From positions 930,001 to 994,000 of the forward strand of contig CP170457.1 in the NCBI GenBank assembly GCA_047947135.1: a stretch of DNA of 64,000 nucleotides, in the 5' to 3' direction. Under the pieces are notes generated by a model that made no database searches, had not been told where the DNA came from, and worked only from the letters and a program-made list of their open reading frames with translations. The position numbers were made by a program, and so were the translations under genes. This document shows, piece by piece, positions 7,314-16,020 of the stretch (positions within the stretch are counted from its first letter, which is position 1; the number at the start of each line of letters is the position of its first letter). This DNA is from Planctobacterium sp047947135. Lineage in GTDB: Bacteria; Pseudomonadota; Gammaproteobacteria; Enterobacterales; Alteromonadaceae.

Positions 7314-9748
7314 TTGATCAGCAATAGGCGCTTACTGAACTCTCGTGAAATCATGGTTAAAATTTCCTGATGCAGTGCCTGACTAGCCTCGGAGTATTGC
7401 AATAAGCCATCGTTATTTTCTGCGACCAGGTCGTTGTCCCGTAGCGCTGAGATAAAGGTGGCAATGACGTTTTTATCGTAGAATTCAGGGGCGCTGATGC
7501 CATGCAGAGTGGCCATTCTTTCGGCAATCTGCCTGCTGCGTCTTTCCAGCGCAGAACGGGAAACGGTTTGTTCCAATGCTAACTGGCTTAATACTAACGT
7601 ATAGCGCTGCAGTGTTTCTTGAATGATCGAGCGTAAAATCCACAGCGAGTAAAAGTTTTTACTGCGTTGTTCAGCTGGAATCAGCTTCCGACCGGTGTTT
7701 TCAATCATTCCCAGAGTTTGCAAAGAGTCGATAATCCTCTCTACATAGTCCTGCATTTGCTTTTTATCCTGATACATAAACAGCTCCCGCTTCAACAACG
7801 GGAAAAGCATCGTCACTGTATCCAGTACATGTTTCTTGCTGCAGCCATCCTGACTGATGATGATGGTTGCTATGAGGCTGGGAACCGCGAATAAATGCAG
7901 GATATTATTGCGATAATAGGTAATAGCAATCGCGTTATTGCGCTCTACAGAAATGATGTCGCCAAAACTATCCGAGGATTGGGTCAGCTTGCCCAGCTTC
8001 ATGGTGTTTTCCAGCAGTTTCTCTGCACTGACCGGAGGGAAGCTACTTTTATCTGAGTATGGTGCTGTTTTCAGCAGGGCCAGAAAGTGCTCCATAGTAA
8101 GGATCAATTCCTCCTTACTCATCGCCCGTTTTTCTGCGCCTAATAAACAAAGTGAGGTTAAACCCATTCCGCTGACAGCTGCGGCCTGATTGATACGGCA
8201 TAAAATATTCAACCCCAGTTCATTCACCGTTGGTGTCAACCAGGACGGTTTTTTATCTTCCAGTTTAGCCACATCTGCACGCCAGTTTGGCTGGTTTTGG
8301 TCCAGGTACTGTGTCACTTGTATTGGTTCGCCAAAATTGAGAAAACCATAACCGTAGTTTTTCAGCTTTCGTATGGCGGAAAACACACCAAAGAAAGATT
8401 CTTTTGCTTTGTTTTTACCTCGTAATTCTTTTAAGTAGCTGTTGACCTCCATGACGTGTTCATAGCCAATATAAACCGGTACTAAACTGACCGGGCGGTT
8501 GACACCCTTCATAACGGCTTGCAAGGTCATTGCGAGCATTCCGGTTTTGGCGGGCAATAATCGGCCCGTACGACTACGACCACCTTCGGCATAAAACTTA
8601 ACCGAATAACCCTTGTTAAATAACTGCTCCAAGTACTGCTTAAATACAGCTGTATACAGTTTATTTCCGGCAAAGGTACGGCGAATAAAGAAGGCACCAC
8701 CGCGCCGAAATATTCCACCCACGGGCCAGAAATTAAGATTGATACCAGCCGCTATATGAGGTGTTACCAGCCCCTCGTGATAAATAACGTAGGTCAGTAA
8801 TAAATAGTCCATATGGCTTCTGTGGCAGGGAACATAAATAATTTCATGTCCATTTTGCGCTAGTTCGCGCACTTTCTCGGCATTTTTTACGTCGATACCA
8901 TTGTAAATCTTGTTCCATACTCGGGTTAGCAGTCTGTCCCCCAAGCGAATGACGCCTTCGCGATAATCTGCCGCAATTTCATCGACATATTTGATTGCCT
9001 GTTGCCTGGTAGCCTGTTTCGTCAGTTTCTTGGCCTGCATCTCTTCCTGAATAGCTTTTTTCACCATAGGGGCGGCTAATACGGCGTTGAATAACTGCTG
9101 CCGGTCCATCAGGGTTGGCCCCGTCATTGACTGCTGCCGGCGATAAAAATGAGTTCGAGCCAGGCGGATAAGCTTGTGGGCGATTTCTTCGTCCGTACCT
9201 CGAGTTGTAGCCATGAGCTTTGATGATACGGCTTTGCTGTAACAAACAAAATTGTCTCGACCCAAAAACAACACGATAAACAATTTTCTTAACCAATTCG
9301 GTGATGCCCGGTCGGCTAACAATTCTGACCAGCCCCGTGACTCTCTACCTGGGGCTCGTCCCCAGAAAACGGACACGGGTACGATTTGCAGATCCAGTTC
9401 TCTGTTATCCCTATGCATATGGAACAATTGGGTAAACTGTTTATTAATATTGGTGTGCATTGCCTTATTGCTGAAAAGAGACTCTGGCTCTTCGAGATAC
9501 AGGCAGGTCGGAATCTTTTGATCTGTGATGGCAATCGTTGTGGACGGTGAAGGCAGTCCTTTCTGCTGGGTGGAGGTTTCCAGCGCGATCAGGTCAGTTA
9601 CCGAGTTAGTGCGCATCAAATAGACCGTAGGTCTATTGGTATCTATGCCCAATTCCGTCTGGATATTCTGCGGAATCGTACTGGTTCGAAGTAGCCACTT
9701 TGTTGGGTATTTAATAAAATTCAATAGGAAAGTATGAAACCAGGTCAT
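7310..9748 (-). CDS. plsB: Glycerol-3-phosphate 1-O-acyltransferase
   Basis: PlsB acylates sn-glycerol-3-phosphate at position 1 from acyl-CoA or acyl-ACP, the first step of phospholipid synthesis, at the inner membrane. Family blocks are easy to see: VPVSVFWGRAPGRE, the HX4D catalytic motif HRSHMD, the block around GINLNFWPVGGIFRR with GAFFIRRTF, and AEGGRSRTGR. The 812 residues from this ATG match E. coli (about 806). The frame runs on to a GTG at 9802, but the extra 18 residues do not fit the family and lack a ribosome binding site. It is divergent from lexA. Confidence 0.95.
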   Translation of the reverse strand: MTWFHTFLLNFIKYPTKWLLRTSTIPQNIQTELGIDTNRPTVYLMRTNSVTDLIALETSTQQKGLPSPSTTIAITDQKIPTCLYLEEPESLFSNKAMHTNINKQFTQLFHMHRDNRELDLQIVPVSVFWGRAPGRESRGWSELLADRASPNWLRKLFIVLFLGRDNFVCYSKAVSSKLMATTRGTDEEIAHKLIRLARTHFYRRQQSMTGPTLMDRQQLFNAVLAAPMVKKAIQEEMQAKKLTKQATRQQAIKYVDEIAADYREGVIRLGDRLLTRVWNKIYNGIDVKNAEKVRELAQNGHEIIYVPCHRSHMDYLLLTYVIYHEGLVTPHIAAGINLNFWPVGGIFRRGGAFFIRRTFAGNKLYTAVFKQYLEQLFNKGYSVKFYAEGGRSRTGRLLPAKTGMLAMTLQAVMKGVNRPVSLVPVYIGYEHVMEVNSYLKELRGKNKAKESFFGVFSAIRKLKNYGYGFLNFGEPIQVTQYLDQNQPNWRADVAKLEDKKPSWLTPTVNELGLNILCRINQAAAVSGMGLTSLCLLGAEKRAMSKEELILTMEHFLALLKTAPYSDKSSFPPVSAEKLLENTMKLGKLTQSSDSFGDIISVERNNAIAITYYRNNILHLFAVPSLIATIIISQDGCSKKHVLDTVTMLFPLLKRELFMYQDKKQMQDYVERIIDSLQTLGMIENTGRKLIPAEQRSKNFYSLWILRSIIQETLQRYTLVLSQLALEQTVSRSALERRSRQIAERMATLHGISAPEFYDKNVIATFISALRDNDLVAENNDGLLQYSEASQALHQEILTMISREFSKRLLLIN

Positions 9749-9876
9749 GTTCTTGTTTTTTAGATCATAATGGAATTGATCATAGCATGGCATCAAAAGC
9801 ACGCACAGTTGTAGTAGTAAGAGCGACGATTTTGTCTGCTACAGAAGAATCTTCCCATTAACCATTATGAAAGCCA

Positions 9877-9904
9877 TTGTGTTTCTTTGGTAACTGTATA
9901 TACT
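9877..9904 (+). promoter_or_regulatory. lexA promoter
   Basis: A weak -35 TTGTGT (9877-9882) and a good -10 TATACT (9899-9904) are spaced by 16 bp. The first SOS box overlaps the -10 element, so LexA bound there would block RNA polymerase. The assignment rests on position and consensus only. Confidence 0.5.
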
Positions 9905-9909
9905 CCCAG
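9894..9909 (+). promoter_or_regulatory. LexA (SOS) box 1 upstream of lexA
   Basis: CTGTATATACTCCCAG matches the CTG-N10-CAG core of the gammaproteobacterial SOS box, with an AT-rich left spacer. It covers the -10 region of lexA. Confidence 0.85.
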
Positions 9910-9914
9910 TTAAA

Positions 9915-9930
9915 CTGTATGAAAAAACAG
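9915..9930 (+). promoter_or_regulatory. LexA (SOS) box 2 upstream of lexA
   Basis: CTGTATGAAAAAACAG is a second CTG-N10-CAG, exactly 21 bp (two helical turns) downstream of box 1 and only 7 bp before the lexA ATG. Two tandem boxes repressing lexA itself are also found in E. coli. Confidence 0.85.
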
Positions 9931-9937
9931 GCTGTTT

Positions 9938-10561
9938 ATGCGTCCACTTACACCCAGACAAGAAGAAGTTCTTAAGTTAATTAAAGAAACCATGGTTGAA
10001 ACGGGAATGCCGCCCACGCGTGCGGAAATCGCCAGACAGCTTGGATTTAAATCTGCCAATGCGGCAGAAGAACACCTCAAGGCGCTCGCCAAAAAAGGTG
10101 TGATTGAAATACTGGCGGGCACTTCCCGTGGAATCAGACTACTAACGCCTCTGGATGACGAGCCACAGGATCTGGGGCTGCCTCTGATAGGTCGCGTCGC
10201 AGCAGGTGAACCCATTCTGGCGCAAGAGCATATTGAAAGCCATTATCAGGTGGATCCGGGGATGTTTCAGCCGTCTGCAGATTACCTATTGCGGGTTAAT
10301 GGTATGAGTATGAAAGATATCGGTATTCTGGATGGTGATTTGCTAGCGGTGCATCGCACTAATCAGGCGCGAAATGGTCAGGTTGTAGTGGCAAGAGTAG
10401 ATGAAGATGTCACCGTCAAACGATTTGAGCGCAATGGTGATCAGGTGCTGTTACACGCTGAAAACGTGGAGTTTAAGCCAATTAAAGTGAATCTTGCAGC
10501 ACAGCCATTGGATATAGAGGGTATCGCGGTTGGCGTTATCCGCAACAATGCCTGGATGTAA
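9938..10561 (+). CDS. lexA: LexA repressor / self-cleaving protease
   Basis: LexA represses the SOS regulon and cuts itself when RecA filaments form. The N-terminal winged helix-turn-helix (1-70, MRPLTPRQEEVL through a PTRAEIA helix) is followed by the cleavage bond Ala89-Gly90 in VAAGEP and the catalytic dyad Ser124 (NGMSM) and Lys161 (VTVKRF). The 207 residues match the family. Two SOS boxes precede it, so it is autoregulated. A rho-independent terminator lies 28 bp after the stop, making it monocistronic. Confidence 0.98.
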   Translation: MRPLTPRQEEVLKLIKETMVETGMPPTRAEIARQLGFKSANAAEEHLKALAKKGVIEILAGTSRGIRLLTPLDDEPQDLGLPLIGRVAAGEPILAQEHIESHYQVDPGMFQPSADYLLRVNGMSMKDIGILDGDLLAVHRTNQARNGQVVVARVDEDVTVKRFERNGDQVLLHAENVEFKPIKVNLAAQPLDIEGIAVGVIRNNAWM

Positions 10562-10588
10562 TTAGGCCACAATCAAACCTTGCCTCAT

Positions 10589-10619
10589 AAACAGATCCTG
10601 TTTTCGGAGATCTGTTTTT
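10589..10619 (+). terminator. Rho-independent terminator after lexA
   Basis: The perfect stem AAACAGATC / GATCTGTTT (10589-10597 and 10609-10617), with an 11-nt loop, ends in a T run. It closes the lexA transcript and separates it from the oxidase operon. Confidence 0.85.
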
Positions 10620-10805
10620 CCTATTTTTTGCGTCTTTTAATTTAGCCTTTTTGAACTACCCTTGAAGTCACAAACATCGACGAAAAAAGCACCCATTTGC
10701 ATTAAAACTTGATCCTTTACTGGATTAATTGTTTACTTGTCGCTCTGTTTTTAACATAGTAATAACAAAAGAATAGCAGACACTTTACCTTTATTAACAA
10801 AATCA

Positions 10806-10817
10806 GACCTTTAGGTC
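10806..10817 (+). promoter_or_regulatory. Short palindrome in the leader of the oxidase operon
   Basis: GACCT-TT-AGGTC is a perfect inverted repeat 22 bp before the coxB Shine-Dalgarno. It could be an operator or a small mRNA hairpin. No clear -35/-10 pair was recognised between the lexA terminator and this point. Confidence 0.25.
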
Positions 10818-10852
10818 AGGATTGGTAAAGTTAATTTATGGAGGAAAACTTG

Positions 10853-12007
10853 GTGCGCAAAAAGTTTTACACTCTGTTGGCGATGGCATCATCGATGCTG
10901 ACACTGCCGGTAATGGCGGCCAACAATACACACCCAGATGCTTACCAATTAAACCTGACCAAAGGGGTAACAGATATCAGTTCGCAAGTTTACGACTTGC
11001 ATATGACGATATTGATTATTTGTTGCGTAATTGGGGTCATCGTTTTTGGTGCCATGCTTTGGTCCACAATATTTCATCGTAAATCCAGAGGAGTAAAGCC
11101 CGCAAGCTTTCACGAAAGTGTTAAAGTTGAGGTGGCCTGGACAGTTGCGCCATTTATTATTCTGATTGGGATGGCGATTCCTGCTGCGAAAACACTCATT
11201 GCAATGGAAGATACGTCGGAGCCGGATCTTACGGTATTGGTCACGGGTTCACAGTGGAAGTGGCACTACAAGTACATGGATAATGATGTTGAGTTTTATT
11301 CATTGCTTGCCACCCAACAAGAGCAGATTTATAACAAGTTCGAAAAAACTGATAATTACTTGTTGGAAGTCGACCGTCCATTAGTTATACCCACGAATCA
11401 AAAAGTGCGCTTTTTAATCACTTCAGATGACGTTATTCATAGCTGGTGGGTCCCCGCGTTCGCTGTGAAAAAAGACGCTAATCCAGGATTTATCAATGAG
11501 GCCTGGGCCCGTGTTAATGAACCCGGCATTTATCGTGGCCAATGTGCCGAGCTATGCGGCAAGGATCATGGTTTTATGCCGGTAGTGGTCATTGCTAAAG
11601 AGCCTGCGGAATACAATGCCTGGATAAATGAGCAGGAAGCCATTCAGAAAAAGGCCAAAGAAGAAGAACAAAAACTATTGGCCATGAATATGTCTATGGA
11701 AGAACTGATGTCTGTTGGCGAGCGTGTTTACAATACCTCATGTGCAGCATGTCATATGCCTAATGGTGAAGGACTTCCTGGTGTTTTCCCTGGTTTGAAA
11801 GGCAGTGAAATGGTGAAAAATGACATGGCCGGACACATCGATATTGTCGTCAATGGTAAATCAGGCACAGCAATGCAGGCGTTTGGGAAGCAATTGTCTC
11901 TTAAAGAATTAGCCGCTGTCATCACTTACGAGCGTAATGCCTGGGGCAATAGCACGGGTGAAACTGTGCAGGCTAAAGACGTTAACGCAGTAATAAACGG
12001 TAATTAA
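10853..12007 (+). CDS. coxB: Cytochrome c oxidase subunit II with fused cytochrome c domain
   Basis: Subunit II takes electrons from cytochrome c through the dinuclear CuA centre. Order of parts: signal peptide (MRKKFYTLLAMASS... ending VMA), two transmembrane helices, then the periplasmic cupredoxin domain with the CuA motif CAELCGKDHGFM. A C-terminal class I cytochrome c with heme site CAACH makes it caa3-like. An ATG at 10838 is in frame. However GGAGGA (10840-10845) overlaps that codon and sits 7 nt before GTG 10853, which also gives a clean signal peptide, so I start there. First gene of the oxidase operon; coxA follows after 10 bp. Confidence 0.95.
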   Translation: MRKKFYTLLAMASSMLTLPVMAANNTHPDAYQLNLTKGVTDISSQVYDLHMTILIICCVIGVIVFGAMLWSTIFHRKSRGVKPASFHESVKVEVAWTVAPFIILIGMAIPAAKTLIAMEDTSEPDLTVLVTGSQWKWHYKYMDNDVEFYSLLATQQEQIYNKFEKTDNYLLEVDRPLVIPTNQKVRFLITSDDVIHSWWVPAFAVKKDANPGFINEAWARVNEPGIYRGQCAELCGKDHGFMPVVVIAKEPAEYNAWINEQEAIQKKAKEEEQKLLAMNMSMEELMSVGERVYNTSCAACHMPNGEGLPGVFPGLKGSEMVKNDMAGHIDIVVNGKSGTAMQAFGKQLSLKELAAVITYERNAWGNSTGETVQAKDVNAVINGN

Positions 12008-12017
12008 GGAGGGTGAC

Positions 12018-13610
12018 ATGAGCACAGCAGCAGACGATATTCATCACGACGATCATCACGAGCATCATGCCCCAACTGGCATAAAACGCTGGTTATATAC
12101 GACCAACCACAAAGATATCGGTACCTTATATTTGTGGTTTGCCTTCATCATGTTCTTAATTGGTGGAGCTATGGCAATGGTTATCCGAGCTGAACTATTT
12201 CAGCCCGGTATGCAAATTGTCGATCCAAATTTCTTTAACCAAATGACAACGGTTCATGGTTTGATCATGGTTTTCGGTGCTGTCATGCCTGCGTTTACGG
12301 GGCTGGCGAACTGGATGGTGCCCATGATGATTGGTGCACCCGATATGGCATTACCAAGAATGAACAACTGGAGCTTTTGGATTCTACCATTTGCTTTCCT
12401 GATTCTGTTGATGTCACTGTTTATGGAAGGTGGTGGTCCGGCATTTGGTTGGACGTTTTATGCGCCCCTTTCGACCACGTACAGTAACGATACCACGGCA
12501 TTGTTTGTCTTTTCAGTTCATATCATGGGTGCTAGCTCAATTATGGGTGCGATTAACGTTATCGTGACTATTTTGAATATGCGTGCCCCAGGCATGACCT
12601 TAATGAAAATGCCATTATTCGTCTGGACCTGGCTAATTACAGCATTCCTACTTATCGCGGTAATGCCAGTATTAGCGGGTGCGGTTACTATGGTATTGAC
12701 CGATAAGTTCTTTGGAACCAGCTTTTTTGATGCCGCAGGCGGTGGTGATCCAGTGATGTTCCAGCACATTTTCTGGTTCTTTGGACACCCGGAAGTTTAC
12801 ATTATGATTCTGCCGGCCTTTGGGATCGTTTCTCAGATTGTGCCGACCTTTTCGCGAAAACCGCTATTTGGCTACGCGTCTATGGTGTACGCGACTGCCT
12901 CTATCGCCTTGTTATCCTTTGTTGTTTGGGCGCATCACATGTTTACCACGGGTATGCCATTGTTTGGTGAATTGTTCTTTATGATAGCGACCATGTTGAT
13001 ATCGGTGCCGACCGGCGTAAAAGTGTTTAACTGGGTGGCCACGATGTGGCGCGGCGCAATTAGTTTTGAAATACCGATGTTGTTTTCACTGGCGTTTATC
13101 GTGTTGTTCACTATTGGTGGTTTCTCCGGTCTGATGTTGGCTATCACTCCTGTGGATTTCCAATATCACGATACCTACTTCGTAGTGGCGCATTTCCATT
13201 ATGTATTGGTGACAGGGGCAATCTTCTCCATTATGGCTGCGGTGTACTACTGGTTGCCTAAATGGACCGGGAAAATGTACAACATAGGATTGGCCAAAGC
13301 GCATTTCTGGTGTTCTTTAATTTCTGTCAACTTACTGTTCTTCCCAATGCATTTTGTTGGCCTGGCGGGTATGCCACGGCGTATTCCTGACTATGCCTTA
13401 CAATTTGCTGATTTTAACAAGTGGATCAGTATTGGCGGCTTTGCTTTTGGTTTATCACAGCTTATTTTCCTGGCCTTGCTTATCAAAGCATGCCGTAAAG
13501 AAGGTGAGCCCGTTGATGCCAAAGTTTGGGATGGTGCGGAAGGTCTGGAATGGGAAGTGCCTTCTCCTGCACCGTATCACACCTTTGAAACACCGCCAGT
13601 GGTAAAATAA
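12018..13610 (+). CDS. coxA: Cytochrome c oxidase subunit I
   Basis: The catalytic subunit of an aa3-type heme-copper oxidase, which reduces O2 to water and pumps protons. The 530 residues form twelve membrane helices. Heme a and a3 histidines are in HGLIMVFG and AHFHYVL. The CuB ligands include FGHPEVYIM (with the cross-linked Tyr) and WAHHMFTTG. The cytoplasmic N-terminus has a His/Asp cluster (IHHDDHHEHHAP, residues 8-19) that could bind metal. A strong ribosome binding site (AAGGAGG) precedes the ATG. Confidence 0.98.
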   Translation: MSTAADDIHHDDHHEHHAPTGIKRWLYTTNHKDIGTLYLWFAFIMFLIGGAMAMVIRAELFQPGMQIVDPNFFNQMTTVHGLIMVFGAVMPAFTGLANWMVPMMIGAPDMALPRMNNWSFWILPFAFLILLMSLFMEGGGPAFGWTFYAPLSTTYSNDTTALFVFSVHIMGASSIMGAINVIVTILNMRAPGMTLMKMPLFVWTWLITAFLLIAVMPVLAGAVTMVLTDKFFGTSFFDAAGGGDPVMFQHIFWFFGHPEVYIMILPAFGIVSQIVPTFSRKPLFGYASMVYATASIALLSFVVWAHHMFTTGMPLFGELFFMIATMLISVPTGVKVFNWVATMWRGAISFEIPMLFSLAFIVLFTIGGFSGLMLAITPVDFQYHDTYFVVAHFHYVLVTGAIFSIMAAVYYWLPKWTGKMYNIGLAKAHFWCSLISVNLLFFPMHFVGLAGMPRRIPDYALQFADFNKWISIGGFAFGLSQLIFLALLIKACRKEGEPVDAKVWDGAEGLEWEVPSPAPYHTFETPPVVK

Positions 13611-13613
13611 ATA

Positions 13614-14171
13614 ATGGCCACCGAACGTAACCAGAATAGTAAAACCGTCGCCAAACTTGTGGCGGTGGTTGTGGGAATGTTCGGTTTCGGTTTTGCCTTA
13701 GTGCCGTTATACGACGTCTTTTGTGAAGTCACCGGCATTAATGGTAAAACCAATGAAGTCGCTGCTAGCTATAAAGGTGTCACCATTGACACTGAACGCT
13801 GGGTAACAGTGGAATTTATTACCCGCACCAATTCTGGCATGCCTTGGAAGTTTGATGCGCAAACTCACCGCGTCAAGGTTAATCCGGGTGAAATGCAGCA
13901 AGTCGATTTTTATGCCAAAAATCCGGCTGCGCGCGACATTGTTGGACAGGCAGTACCGTCGGTTTCACCGGGGACAGCCGCTATTTATTTAAACAAAACA
14001 GAGTGTTTTTGTTTTAACCAACAACCGCTGAAAGCGGGTGAAGAAGTGGTAATGCCAATGCGATTCTATATCGACCCGGCACTACCTGACAACATAACGT
14101 ATATGACTGTACAGTACACACTGTACGACGTAACAGAAAGTGCGCAGGACATCGCGATGGTGCGCGATTAA
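13614..14171 (+). CDS. ctaG: Cytochrome c oxidase assembly protein Cox11/CtaG
   Basis: Cox11 delivers copper to the CuB site of subunit I. One membrane anchor (about 13-31) is followed by a periplasmic Ig-like domain. The copper-binding motif CFCFNQQPL has Cys131 and Cys133, and a third conserved Cys37 lies in DVFCEVTGINGKT. The 185 residues match the family. It starts 3 bp after the coxA stop and is followed by coxC after 12 bp. Confidence 0.96.
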   Translation: MATERNQNSKTVAKLVAVVVGMFGFGFALVPLYDVFCEVTGINGKTNEVAASYKGVTIDTERWVTVEFITRTNSGMPWKFDAQTHRVKVNPGEMQQVDFYAKNPAARDIVGQAVPSVSPGTAAIYLNKTECFCFNQQPLKAGEEVVMPMRFYIDPALPDNITYMTVQYTLYDVTESAQDIAMVRD

Positions 14172-14183
14172 CAGGAGAACATC

Positions 14184-15065
14184 ATGACAGAACAACAATA
14201 TGAAAAGTACTATGTTCCTGAGCAAAGCCCATGGCCATTTGTTGGAGCCGTGGCACTGTTTCTGATCGCCTTTGGCGCAGGGCAGTTTGTGATTGACAAT
14301 CATAACGATGAGAGTGGCTTTGGTGGCTACACGCTGCTTGCCGGACTAGCAGTACTTTTGTATATGCTGGTGGGATGGTTTAAAAACCAGATAGATGAAT
14401 CAATGTCTGGAATGCACGGTGCTCAATTAGGTCGCTCTTATAGACAAGGTATGGCGTGGTTTATCTTTTCTGAGGTGATGTTCTTTTGCGCATTTTTTGG
14501 TGCTTTATTTTACGCGCGAACGTTCTCTATTCCTTGGTTGGGTGGTGCATCCAATAATGCCTCAACCTTTGAAGTGTTGTGGCCGGCATTTGAAGCTATC
14601 TGGCCTTTGGAGAAAACGCCGGGCGGTACTACCACGGAAGCAATGGGTTGGGGCGGACTACCACTTTACAACACCATCATTCTGCTGGCGTCTTCGGTGA
14701 CCTGTCATTACGCACATGTCGCACTGGAAAAAGGTCAACGTGGCAAGTTAAAAGCCTTTTTAGGTTTAACTATCCTGTTGGGGCTTATCTTCCTGACATT
14801 ACAGGTGGAAGAATATATCCACGCCTATACAGAAATGGGATTACGTCTGGATTCAGGCATTTACGGTAATACCTTTTTCATGTTAACGGGATTCCACGGA
14901 CTGCATGTTACTTTGGGAACGATCATGTTAATTGTGATGTTCTTCAGAGTCCTGAAAGGTCACTTTAGTCATGACAATCAATTCGCCTTTCAAGCCGCAA
15001 GCTGGTACTGGCACTTTGTTGATGTAGTGTGGGTGTGCCTGTTCTTCTTAGTATACGTATTTTAG
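14184..15065 (+). CDS. coxC: Cytochrome c oxidase subunit III
   Basis: Subunit III supports proton uptake and stability of the oxidase. 293 residues with about seven hydrophobic helices and typical blocks: PWPFVGAVALF, GMAWFIFSEVMFF, the QVEEYIHA helix, TGFHGLHV and a C-terminal SWYWHFVDVVWVCLF. A ribosome binding site (CAGGAG) precedes the ATG. Its last four bases overlap the 3' end of the opposite-strand DUF2909 gene. Confidence 0.97.
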   Translation: MTEQQYEKYYVPEQSPWPFVGAVALFLIAFGAGQFVIDNHNDESGFGGYTLLAGLAVLLYMLVGWFKNQIDESMSGMHGAQLGRSYRQGMAWFIFSEVMFFCAFFGALFYARTFSIPWLGGASNNASTFEVLWPAFEAIWPLEKTPGGTTTEAMGWGGLPLYNTIILLASSVTCHYAHVALEKGQRGKLKAFLGLTILLGLIFLTLQVEEYIHAYTEMGLRLDSGIYGNTFFMLTGFHGLHVTLGTIMLIVMFFRVLKGHFSHDNQFAFQAASWYWHFVDVVWVCLFFLVYVF

Positions 15066-15280
15066 TTTATTGAATAGGGGCTGGGGTTTGGAGTTATCCA
15101 CCCCAGCATCATAGCCAGTATGATAAGCCCGATGATAATGGCGGATGCCAGAACCCGGCGTCCAATAAATTTCGTCATTGAAGGCTGATTCGGATCATTC
15201 TTTAGCATTATCATCATCGCTCTGAATAAATTGTAAACCATGAATAAAAGTAGTATTCCGACGATGATTTTAACTGCCAC
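15062..15280 (-). CDS. DUF2909 small twin-transmembrane protein
   Basis: 72 residues with two hydrophobic helices (about 4-25 and 47-65) joined by a polar loop. The pattern is that of the DUF2909 (twin transmembrane) family, which is repeatedly found inside cytochrome oxidase clusters. The function is unknown; an assembly or stability role for the oxidase is inference from context. It lies on the opposite strand between coxC (4-bp tail overlap) and SURF1 (17 bp between the divergent starts), so it may be transcribed from a promoter shared with SURF1. Confidence 0.75.
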   Translation of the reverse strand: MAVKIIVGILLLFMVYNLFRAMMIMLKNDPNQPSMTKFIGRRVLASAIIIGLIILAMMLGWITPNPSPYSIN

Positions 15281-15297
15281 GTTTTTCCTCCAGCAAC

Positions 15298-16020
15298 ATG
15301 TTAGGAACTAAAAAGCTTAAGCTTATAATTGCCCCTACCTTAATCACTTTAGTGGCTTTTGTCATTTTGTTTCGGCTAGGCTGGTGGCAACTGCACAGAG
15401 CTGAACAAAAAGAACAGCAATTAACTCAGTACGCTTCACAAGGCGCAGCGACACGACAGACTTTGGAACAGTTAGTTAAGAGTGAAAGTCCCGTTCAGCA
15501 CGCACGGATACAATTGCAGGGAACGGTTGCTCATGACAAATTATTTTATTGGGATAACCGAATTAAAGATGGTTTAGTAGGTTATGAGGTATTAGGATTA
15601 CTTAAAACCAATGTGGGTACCGTTACCGTCAATTTTGGCTGGTTACCGGCAGAGCAAAGCAGAGCGGTTTTGCCAAAAGTTGAGCTGCCTAAGGTGTTGC
15701 ATAATCACAGCGCAATACTTTATGAACCGAAGAACAACGTATTTATTACCGAGACACTGGCATTGGATGAGAAGTGGCCAAAGCGCATACAACAACCTGA
15801 CTTGGAATTAATGGCAGCACATTTTGGGCAGGCTCTCTTGCCCTATGTGGCGGTGTTAGAAGGCGATACGGTAAGCGAGTTAAGCAATAATTATACGCCA
15901 GTCGTCATGCCACCAGAAAAACACATTGCCTATGCTATCCAATGGTTTGGTCTGGCGCTTGCCGTTTTGATTGTGTTTTATTTTGCAGTAAAGAAAAAAT
16001 TGATCAATGACACAGAATAA
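15298..16020 (+). CDS. SURF1 family cytochrome oxidase biogenesis protein
   Basis: SURF1 (Shy1) helps insert heme a into subunit I. The family topology is visible: a first membrane helix (about 9-26) followed by LGWWQLHRAEQKEQQL, a large periplasmic domain with WDNRI...GLVGYEVLGLL, and a second helix near 213-233 starting after HIAYAIQWFG. Length is 240 residues. No clear ribosome binding site precedes the ATG. The end overlaps the following gene by 14 bp. Confidence 0.93.
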   Translation: MLGTKKLKLIIAPTLITLVAFVILFRLGWWQLHRAEQKEQQLTQYASQGAATRQTLEQLVKSESPVQHARIQLQGTVAHDKLFYWDNRIKDGLVGYEVLGLLKTNVGTVTVNFGWLPAEQSRAVLPKVELPKVLHNHSAILYEPKNNVFITETLALDEKWPKRIQQPDLELMAAHFGQALLPYVAVLEGDTVSELSNNYTPVVMPPEKHIAYAIQWFGLALAVLIVFYFAVKKKLINDTE

